Source: Haplosporangium gracile (taxonomy: Eukaryota > Mortierellomycota > Mortierellomycetes > Mortierellales > Mortierellaceae). From it: a DNA stretch of 12,009 bases. Below are positions 1 to 7,663 of this stretch, piece by piece (positions within the stretch are counted from its first letter, which is position 1; each line of letters begins with the position of its first letter). Location: NCBI GenBank assembly GCA_015499985.1, contig JAAAUF010001115.1:1-12009 (forward strand), given 5' to 3'. The notes beneath the pieces are model-generated. The model saw nothing but the letters and a program-made list of their open reading frames with translations, had not been told where the DNA came from and ran no database searches. The position numbers and the translations under genes are program-made.

Positions 1-183
1 TAATCTTTATGCTTTTTGGGCATTCATTTTTATATCCTTTTGAACGGTGAGGACCGCCAGGTGAAAGGGGGTATTAGTTTACTGCACGCACACCCACGAC
101 GCAATAAATTTCTTAAAACAAAAAAAAAAAATCCGAATGGCCATGAACATTTAGTCTACCCCACAGCATGAACAACCAAGCTA

Positions 184-414
184 CCGGACCCTGTCGTGCC
201 AATGGAGTTTGTGAGCAGGTGTAGTGATGCTTCAGTTCGAGTCTGGCGCGTATCTGTCGACGAAGAGAGAAAGGAGGATCCAGCAGCTGTGAGGATGGTG
301 CGAGGGTCGAATATCGGGCGCCTGTGTGCCATAGAGCGGAGATTTGAGGGTGGGAGTAGGACTTAGTCCGGTCTATCAAAAGTTGTTAGTACAGGAAGTT
401 GTCCCTGATAATCT
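184..414 (+). pseudogene. C-terminal relic of a WD40 NLR-like protein
   Basis: Frame 1 from about base 184 reads PDPVVPMEFVSRCSDASVRVWRV, interrupted here as MEFVSRCSDASV then RVWRV. It matches the last WD40 blade of the decayed gene at the right end of the window (LEFVTGCKDRSVRMWRV). It continues through SNIGRL (GRL is shared) to about base 345. The homology then switches to frame 2 as GVGLSPVYQKLLVQ, equivalent to AIGLSSIYQKLLMQ in the right-hand copy. A frameshift therefore separates the last blade from the family C-tail. Upstream of base 184 the frame has a stop at 169-171 and I see no further homology, so only about 75 codons remain. It lies convergent with ATG4. What is seen is the paralogy between the two ends; that the family is NACHT-WD40 (STAND/NLR-like) is known family resemblance. 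The relic cannot make a functional protein. Confidence 0.68.
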
Positions 415-585
415 TTTGACTCCAGGAGATGTGTCAGGCCATGTATGTTTCATGTGGTACAAAAAGGACGAGGAGAAGAAGAGGAGGACAGGACTGAGGG
501 CGATGAAGATTAAGGGGAGATGTAATGTGCGGCGTTTACATAAAATCAGGAAATCAAAATTTGACTTTCATTGTCCATCCTGCTA

Positions 586-633
586 TTTTTTTTTTCTTTT
601 TTCTTTTTTCTTTTTTCTTTTTTCTTTTTTTTT
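586..633. repeat. Period-7 T-rich microsatellite (T6C)n
   Basis: A pure pyrimidine tract: ten T, then C at 596, 603, 610, 617 and 624 exactly seven bases apart, separated by T6 runs, ending in nine T. On the minus strand it is A6G-type purine DNA, about 145 nt beyond the ATG4 stop, in the shared 3' flank between ATG4 and the left WD40 relic. It is probably neutral slippage, though it lies where ATG4 transcripts would end. Confidence 0.85.
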
Positions 634-706
634 CGTTCTATGAGATGGGATCATTGCAGATTGCAGACCAGTGCAGTGACCATGCTTGTGTGTAGCAGAT
701 GCTAGA

Positions 707-712
707 TTTATC
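707..712 (-). terminator. Possible ATG4 poly(A) signal (GATAAA)
   Basis: The minus strand reads GATAAA, a one-base variant of AATAAA, 67 nt past the ATG4 stop codon. No canonical AATAAA is seen on this strand nearer the gene. Weak evidence from position and hexamer only. Confidence 0.25.
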
Positions 713-778
713 AAAAGTGGCTAAAAACACGACGAAAACACAACAACAAAAAAGAGCAAATTGCGCCAAGAGGGAATA

Positions 779-3700
779 CTACGAGGCACTAGCAGAAGCT
801 CCAGAATTATCAACAAATGTGAGCAATGGGTACGAAGCCTCGACCATATCACGGTCCAACCGGATCCGTAAATCGTCCAATTCATCCCGCGACTGGATCA
901 GGAACCCTAGAAGCATGGAGGGGTCCAGTTCTGAGATGTGCATCGTTCGCACTACTGGGCAGTGAAAGCTCTACATTTCAGTAGGTGTCACGAAAAACAA
1001 AGAGTCAGCATTAACAAAGAAAAAGAAGTCTATCATTGGAAGGGATGTAATGGAAGGGGGAGAAAAACAAACCATAGTACTTACAGGCATGGGGCATGAA
1101 CCCAATTCTTCGGGGGTGACGCGCTGCTTGACGAAATGCGGGTCGTAATAGAACAGCTCATCCCCTATAGTCGACAAAAAACACTATTGTTAGCTAGTTG
1201 CCTCAATTCTAACCCCATTATAGGGAAAAATGCTCCGATGCAAGCAGCTTACCTTGAGATGCAACAAAGTAGAGGGACCTATTAGGTCGTCCGCCAGCAA
1301 TACCCAAGAACTGGGGCATCCGGAAAAGTTTCTTCAAGTTGGCTAGGTATTTCTCCGTAACCCTGTCTAGGCCATAGCGGGCGGGTATCAATAGCAGCAC
1401 GGGTCTCCAAGCCTGCGACGATGCAGGTGTAGGTCTCAGGATTGAGTCCGGTGAAGGCGATGGAGAGGTGGAAGAAGTTGCTGAGAGTGAAAGGTAGGAC
1501 GAGTGAGATGATGCGGCGCGGAGGACCGCCGAGACGCGAACTGTTCCGTCCATGGGCACGATGACCTTTACCGGACAATCAGAGTGCGATTTCGTAAGTC
1601 GCCTAAAGCGTGAACAAAAAAAGAAAAGGTCGGCATAACTGATATAAGAATGAAATGCGGAAACAGCCACCTCAAAAACAGCAACAAAAAGACAAAAACA
1701 TACTTGAGGGCGTGGGCGACGGTGGAGGGTCCAAACCACTCTCCAATGCGCTTATCCAAAGCCAAGCCCTGCTTCGCAATCCGATGAATACTATATGGCC
1801 TCTCTGCCTCATCTACAAACCAACTTACAATCTCCTTGTAGTGTCTCTCCTGTCGTCGTTGAGTCGGCTGGGGCTGATCATGATGATGAACCCTCCACTC
1901 GCGTCCCATCAACACCTGGACAAATGCCTGAGCCAGCAGACTTTGTCCAGTTCGCATCATACAGCCCCAGCCCGAGTCGCAGGTATAGAACGAGGGTTCG
2001 ATCCGTGCCAGGTCCTTGCGGTAGGTGAACCAGAGTCTCGACTGGAAGTCCATCATGAAGAGACTGAGAGTTGCCTGTTCTGGCGTGAGGGTGCTGGTTG
2101 TGGATGAAGGGGTGGTTCGAAGTAGGGCCAATGAGGTAGTTGCTACGGGTGGCAGGGTGACGGCACCGGGGACGTCGAAGGCGTTAGAAAAGTAATCCTC
2201 CTCGCTTCCTAACTCGCCATAGTCACGGCGCATCATGGCCTCGTTGAACTGGGATGGCAACTTGGGTGATCTCAGACTGAAACTGGAAGAGGACACAAGT
2301 GGTAGAGCCAATTTTGCTGACGCCAACGACAAGGAAAGAGATCTCCATGAGCGACGAATGGCTGATCCTGAAGAACTACCGCTGTTGCTGCTGGCAGGGA
2401 GAGCTGCGGGGAGAAGTGAGGAAGAGGACGCCGAGGGTATAGATGGGATGGACGAGGTGGCTGTCCTAGGTCGTCCTTTGGTAGGTATCGATGTAGAAGG
2501 GGGCATACTACTCTGACGCCTGTTGCTCCTGCCTGATGAGTGGCTCGTGCGAGGAACATTCTCCGAAACTGACGGTGGTCCCTGAGTGGTCGGGTATTGC
2601 TGTTGTTGGTCCGTGCACTGCAGATCAGTAGGTCTCTGCATCGTCATCTGGCTGGTCTTGCGCCTCCTCTCCCTCTTAGGTCCTGCTGTACCATCAGGTA
2701 CCTCCAGCTCTCTTGCAGGCAACGAAGGAGACGGTGGTGGTGGTGGTGTTGACGACTTCTTTGTCTCGTGAGCTTGCGCCTCAGATGTAACGCGCACTGA
2801 TGGACTTTCGAGTATAGATCTTAAGCCTGAGGAGCTTGAAGTAGGTTGTCGCCCTGTGAGCTCGGGCGGGTATTCGACATTGGCAAAGTCATCGTCCTCC
2901 AGAGACTCCGGTTCCATGAAGATTGTTGATTGTGGTGACACTTTTGTCGAGTTGCTAGGGGTTGTAGTGCTTGATGATTGCTGAAGTTTGGTGCTGGAAG
3001 ATCGGACCAAGTTCTTGAGGACCGATATGCTGCTGCTGCTGGTCGGAAGTGCGGGTATTGGTGGAGCAGAAATCTTGGAATCAGAGGAAGAGGAGTCCCA
3101 TGAAAAGAGTCCCGAGATGGTCATCCTGCGCTTTCCTGGCTTACGAGGGCAGGGAGGAGTTGGAGTTGGGTCGGTCTTTGTCGAGTCTGTCTTCTCGTTG
3201 GTGTCCCCTTTGCCAGCATCTAGGGATGAACCATGCCGCGCTGCTTCCTTGGCCAATGAACTCTCAGAACCCAGACTCAGTTTCGAAAACCTCGAAGCTA
3301 GCTTCGAAGACCGTTTTGTGCTAGGCAAAGTTGCGGGTGATGGTAAGTGGTTGCCTCCTGAAGGCTGTTGGTCGAACGTGGTCGCTGCTGATGGTGGTGC
3401 TGCTGTATCCGAGACTTTGTCGAGGGTAGTAGCTCGTGAGTGTGAATGTGACTGGGCTTCATGACACGAGATGGAGGATGTTGCAGGTGAGCGATCTGGG
3501 GTTGTGGTCGCAAACTTGGTCAAGGACATGGATCGGTGAGGTTGAGGTCGCTCCGAAATTGTTGAATGGCCGTTGACTAAAGTTGACCCTTGTAGGATTG
3601 TTGCGACTGATGTATTGTCTTCTATTGCAGTATGATCGTGGTGATCCTGCATTTCTGACTCGACTGGTTCCTGCACGACAGGTGTTACACTGGCACTGTT

Positions 3701-5525
3701 GTTTTCGAGTTGTAGTTGGAGACTGTAGCAGATGCCGAGCATCCAGATGTTCTCTGGCTGGAAAGCGGTCTTGATCCTTGTCCGTTCGTCCCGTGCGATG
3801 TACTGCACTACCCTTGAGTTGTACAACCAATATCTATTGCAATTTACAATCAGAGAGGTGGGTGACATTAGAAGTCTGTCCCTGTAAAAAAATAAAATAA
3901 ATTTCCCCTAAAAATAAAAATGCACACGTGCACATGCGCGTGTGTCTGTATGTTTGTATGTACACCATCGAGGGATATGCATTATGCCTTGAATTGCAAG
4001 CTTACCCCATCTTGGAAAAGAATTGAGATGTCGCCTGCATGAGATGTTCTCCTGCATCTGGCTCGACTGGACCATTTCCTCCTCCTCCTCCTCCTCCTCC
4101 TCTTCCTTCAACAGGCGGCCTTTTCTTGACTTTTATACCGCCAATCGGCTTCTCCTCGTCAAAGTCGTCTTGCTCTACATCATCCTCTTCTCCTTCCTCC
4201 TCCCCCTCGACTTCGTCCTCGGTCATGTCCCATTCGTCTGGGTCCTTGCGATGCTCGTTCTCATGCGATCCAATCGAAGACTCCACGCTGTCATTATTGT
4301 GAACACCAGCAACCAATCGTTGTTCATTGCTATGGCTGCCGCCTCCTGCAGAACCGTTCCTGCCGAGACTCCTAGGCTCTACTATGCCTTGCGATCGCGG
4401 AGTAATCACTGTTGTCTCGATAAACTTGCCACTGTTAACACCAGCTGCACCTTCCGTCTCCTGAACAAACAAATAGAAAAAGTCGGAGTAGATGGCTCCC
4501 TCGGTGCTTTGCAGCTTCAACTCCAACACCATTGGTCCTTCTTGGCTGACAGCATCCAAATCCAGAGTTTGTGTCTCGTAGATGTAGAGTGGTGCTGTGA
4601 CATCGTGTCCGTTCGAGTCGGGGTGGAAACTTAAGGCGTTGGGGACAAAGGAGCCCATGAGCTCCTTTTGGTTGAACAGTATCCTGTTTCTGTTTCTCGC
4701 AGACTCAACGCACCACAGCTGGAGGGTCGGAGGCAACAACCACCGTTTCGAGTTTCGAGATCCAGATCCAAACTTTTGTTGTTGATTATCCTTCTGCTCC
4801 CCTTCCTCGACGGTAAAAAAAATAACGACAGAGAAAGAACTAGTGCTGGGCGAGACCTTTGTTGCTGTGGTGGTGGTCGGTGTTTCTTCAGGTGCAAGTG
4901 TTTCAAAGCGGAAGTGGTCTGAGCGATCCCCTCTTTTCTTCAAATGCGTCTTTCTCAACACCTGCCAGATCTTAACAAATGGTCCACCCTTCTTATTTGT
5001 GGTCCGGGGTGGAGAGAGTGCTGCGGGTTCATGTCGTTGCTGGGTGATGACTGGATGTTGGGCATAGAGTGAGGCCCAGAACTCGAGGTCATCTCTAGAG
5101 TTTGGCGGGGCGGACTTGATGGGCTGACGGGAGGAGGAGGGTGTGAAAGTCGGTGCTGCTGTTGAGATTTGAGATGGGACAGGGACGGGAGGGGAACGAA
5201 AAGCCTTGGACAGTTGAACCTTTGTGCGAGCTGGTTTTGTCGTTGTTGGTAGTGATCCTGTTCCTGCTGCAGGGGCTGTGGTGCTGGTGACAAGATGGGG
5301 AGAAGAGGATTTTGCTACGGGCATTGTGGACGAAGAGGAAGAAGAGACAGCGACGGTTGGAGCGTGCACGCGTTCGGCTGTTTGTTGGGATACGACGACT
5401 GCGTCTTGAGGGTAATAGTTTTTGGGCCGGGCAGAGGCAGGTGTTGCAGTCGAAGGGGTATGATGACTCATGCTCCTGTTATAGGAGGTCCGGGTATCTT
5501 GTCGAGCATATGTCGATTGATTCAT
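779..5525 (-). CDS. ATG4: Atg4-family cysteine protease, five exons, with large N-terminal extension
   Basis: Atg4 trims the C-terminus of Atg8 and later removes it from phosphatidylethanolamine, in the cytosol. My model on the minus strand is exons 5525-4006, 3881-1704, 1602-1253, 1164-1085 and 970-779. The introns are 124, 101, 88 and 114 nt with donors GTAAGC, GTATGT, GTAAGC and GTAAGT, all in phase, giving 1,439 residues. Family blocks: VVQYI...IWMLG (about 535-556), FQSRLWFTYR (from 1119), DSGWGCMMRTGQS with catalytic Cys near 1147, then WRPVLLLIP and LGIAGGRPN in exon 3, the catalytic Asp and His in DPH near 1357-1359, and FHCPVVRTMHISELDPSM in exon 5. The full Cys-Asp-His triad is present. 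The core is split by a disordered Ser/Pro-rich insertion (about 563-1110). Typical Atg4 is 400-500 residues. Protease identity is nearly certain. The joining of exon 1 rests on splice signals; without it the protein would start near base 3868. Confidence 0.88.
3882..4005 (-). other. Intron 1 of ATG4 with stop codon inside the donor
   Basis: Donor ATGGG|GTAAGC and acceptor TTTTTTTACAG|GGACAG on the minus strand. Exon 1 ends with two bases of a Gly codon that the first base of exon 2 completes, so the frame continues as MGDRLLMSPTSL. An upstream alternative acceptor (TTTTTAG at about 3908) would throw exon 2 out of frame into a stop. Only 124 nt separate the two reading frames, too little for a separate terminator and promoter on the same strand, which supports an intron rather than an intergenic gap. 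Confidence 0.68.
3920..3945. repeat. Strictly alternating purine-pyrimidine tract
   Basis: All 26 bases alternate purine and pyrimidine, made mostly of CA/TG and CG steps, which is the sequence class that can adopt Z-DNA. It sits inside intron 1 of ATG4 and is followed by a TGTATG-like stretch. Confidence 0.7.
4006..5525 (-). other. Exon 1 of ATG4: unrecognised N-terminal module (about 507 residues)
   Basis: One uninterrupted reading frame. Residues 1-140 are Ser/Thr/Pro/Ala-rich and probably disordered. Residues 183-355 look folded: a basic-aromatic segment (FVKIWQVLRKTHLKKRGD), a strand-rich stretch with WLLPPTLQLWCVE, a block with NALSFHPDSNGHDV, and hydrophobic strands ending in YSDFFYLFV. 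I do not recognise the fold; a beta-sandwich (C2- or immunoglobulin-like) is only an impression. Residues 426-460 are strongly acidic, followed by a glycine run encoded by GGA repeats. The frame meets TAA at 4004-4002, but this TAA is inside the donor GTAAGC, and splicing to 3881 keeps the frame. If the splice is not used, this is a separate gene of unknown function. The start at 5525 is the first Met of the frame; its -3 base is T, not ideal, and the next Met is residue 19. Confidence 0.6.
4078..4101. repeat. (CCT)8 microsatellite coding for a glycine run
   Basis: Eight CCT units on the plus strand are read as GGA codons in ATG4 exon 1, giving a run of glycines directly after the acidic region. 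Length variation would change the linker ahead of the protease without breaking the frame. Confidence 0.85.
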
Positions 5526-5639
5526 GAATACGAAAGTGTTGGTATTACGGTGATATGGAAGATAAAGAGGAAGGAGGCGAGGCGTATACCTCTAGTGGGG
5601 GTGAACGAGAGTGCAGTTGTCTGGAAATTAGGGATAAGA

Positions 5640-6010
5640 GGGCAAGAGGACTAGGTTTCGGTGGTCAAAGAGCGTGAAGATAAAAGACAGAGAGAAGCAG
5701 CGAGGTGAGCACAAGAGCGGTACAAAAAGAAGTAAAAACAAACAAACAGAATGAAATGGAATGAAATGGAATGAAAGAAAAGTTGATTGCTGTCTCGAGT
5801 GCCGATTAACAAGAGAATGAATGAGTGTTTGTAATGGAAGAGTGGGAGAGGGTGGATGTGGATGGTAGATGAGAAAAGAGAAGAGAAAAGGATTTAAAAA
5901 AAGGCGGTAGAAGAGTGAGTGGTGGTGTGGATGAGAGTGTGGGAGAGAGAGAGAAAGGAGGAAGAGAGGAATGCAAAAAGGGGAAAAGGGAACCACTCAA
6001 CAGAAGAAGG
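5640..6010 (-). promoter_or_regulatory. Pyrimidine-rich upstream region of ATG4
   Basis: The strand that encodes ATG4 is strongly CT-rich for several hundred bases before the start codon (the plus strand reads as GA/GGA-rich). CT tracts upstream of the transcription start are common in fungal promoters. Imperfect GAGA and GGA repeats and a period-10 repeat at 5749-5776 lie inside. No clear TATA box is assigned. The role is inferred from position and composition. Confidence 0.35.
5749..5776. repeat. Short tandem repeat, period 10
   Basis: The unit GAATGAAATG repeats about 2.7 times in the ATG4 upstream region. Short and probably neutral. Confidence 0.75.
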
Positions 6011-7413
6011 CGAGCGAGCGAGGGAAAAGTAAGTGGCCCAGAAGTGGGGTGTGTAGTGTAAGAGTGGGCGAATCATCCATCGTATACCCACCGGGCCCCC
6101 TTTTCTCTTTTTGTTGTTCAGTCCCGGAGAGGGAAAGAGGGAAAGGCTATGATATTAGCGCACGATACTCATTCGCACATAGTTGCATCGCAACCGCGTG
6201 CTTGTCCCGTCCGTCCGTTGTATGTTGCACTGTATGTACTATATGTACGTTGGTGTCGTTATCTCTCTCTCTCTCTCCCTTCTTTATTCAGTTCCCGACA
6301 CCCATTCACCCATTTGGCCCACTGATGGATCACACTCATACTAAAACAAGACTCACCGTTACCTGATGAAGTCTGATCGTCTCTCCTCTCTCTGTCTTTG
6401 ATCAGACAGACAGAAAAACGACATGCATGAGCCATATGCTATGCTTGTCGCCCGTTGGAACTAGGAAAGACAACAATACATACACACGCTGTGTATGTAA
6501 GATGTCTGCGGCTGTACTGGTGAAACAATAAAAGAATAAAAAAGAGCTTTTAGCTGCTTGTGCCTGTCACACGCTATCCTGAGTAGCTACTTTCTAATAA
6601 ACTGAACACACTCTGTTCTGTGCATCCAAGGTCTGCTTGGCCCATGCACCCGTACACATAAACACATTTACACACGACTTTTTTCACTCAAAGGAAAATA
6701 GAATACATTCAAGGTTGGCATGGGATCCCAGAGCAACCACTTTTTTTTTTTTTTTTATTTCAAGTCCCGACAAGCACGAACACATGAAGACGGATGTTGC
6801 CTTCTCTTCTTTTTCTTTGTCCCATCTCCCCTCTTCTTATTTTCTTTTACGAACAAAACACATGCTGTGCTCAGATTTTAAACTTGGGCATATATTTAAA
6901 ACCAAGAGACGAACGAGGCAGAGAAAGAGGGGAATGAGGAAAGGGAGAGATAAACAAATCAAACACAAACCAACGTTCTTCCCTTTCTTGTTTTTTTTCC
7001 CGCCCGAGAGACAAATAAAATAAAACAAGGGTGTGCGACCATGGTACACACAAACACACTCACACAACAACACACCTCCTCACAACATACACATGCGCAT
7101 ACAGTGCGCGCCCCAAACAAAGAAGGTTGTTCTGTACGTTCTGGGAGACGAAAAAAAAAAATGAGAGGGGTCACATTCCAACTCCCCAATTGAATTTCCC
7201 TCAAGTGCCTTCTTTCCCCCTTTCTTCTCCCTCTCTCTCTCTCCCACTCTTTTTCACTTCTCCCTATCCCACTGGTCTGCAGGGTGGTTTTCATCTCCAT
7301 TCTTGCAAAGGAAAACCCCCAAGAGGAAAAAGGGGAAGATAGGAGAGAATAAAAAAAACCCCCCACCATTGGAAATCAATGGGCTGCGGATACTAGAAAG
7401 TAGCATGTGAAAG

Positions 7414-7450
7414 TAGACACAGATAGACAGATAGACAGATAGACAGACGG
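7414..7450. repeat. AGAT/AGAC tetranucleotide microsatellite
   Basis: Alternating AGAT and AGAC units over about 37 bases in the NOP6 3' flank. Simple-sequence repeat by inspection. Confidence 0.85.
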
Positions 7451-7591
7451 GAAGAAAAACGATGTGAAAGGACCCGCGAGATATAGATGGATATCAATGG
7501 TCTGGGCCATTGATGCAAACTAGGAATCTGTAGGAACTATAGGCAATAGGAATGCTAATATCATTTTTTGTCGTTTTTGTGACACAATGTA

Positions 7592-7597
7592 TTTAAT
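7592..7597 (-). terminator. Possible NOP6 poly(A) signal (ATTAAA)
   Basis: ATTAAA on the minus strand, the commonest variant of AATAAA, 67 nt after the NOP6 stop codon, in AT-rich surroundings. Support is position and hexamer only. Confidence 0.35.
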
Positions 7598-7663
7598 ATG
7601 CATGTAATAGGAATGAAAGAAAAATGCTGGGTAAGATGTAATGTAGAAACGAGTAAGAGACAT

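Larger units (their letters stand above)
6011..7663. other. Gene-free spacer between ATG4 and NOP6
   Basis: Read on both strands, I find no open frame with protein-like composition, no tRNA and no recognisable RNA gene. It holds a (CT)n stretch near 6259-6277, a poly-T run near 6740-6757, CA/ACAC-rich sequence near 7050-7090, C- and T-rich blocks near 7200-7260, an AGAT/AGAC tetranucleotide tract at 7414-7450, and three small inverted repeats (6371-6407, 7366-7382, 7494-7513). AATAAA occurs on the plus strand near 6527 and 6595 without an attached gene. The left side is presumably ATG4 promoter and leader; the right end is the NOP6 3' region. Confidence 0.6.

Noticed and set aside
1996..2006. 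tRNA B-box-like GGTTCGATCC
   Set aside because: It lies in the conserved Atg4 catalytic exon and no cloverleaf or A box surrounds it.
4023..4634. Plus-strand 203-codon frame opposite ATG4 exon 1
   Set aside because: Antisense shadow of the acidic and glycine-rich coding region; Ser runs come from the CCT repeat.
4002..5525. The 507-codon frame as an independent gene ending at TAA 4002
   Set aside because: The TAA is within a GTAAGC donor, an in-phase acceptor follows 124 nt later, and no room remains for separate transcription signals. Kept as the stated alternative, not the main call.
5628..5996. Minus-strand 122-codon frame upstream of ATG4
   Set aside because: Composition is almost only Ser/Leu/Phe/Pro/His, the translation of a CT-rich tract; no domain signal.
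5971..6366. Plus-strand 131-codon frame
   Set aside because: Low-complexity translation of purine-rich and CT-repeat DNA; no plausible protein features.
6363..6410. C/D-box snoRNA suggested by TGATGA
   Set aside because: The nearest CTGA is only a few bases away and no D box with a closing stem occurs at a suitable distance.
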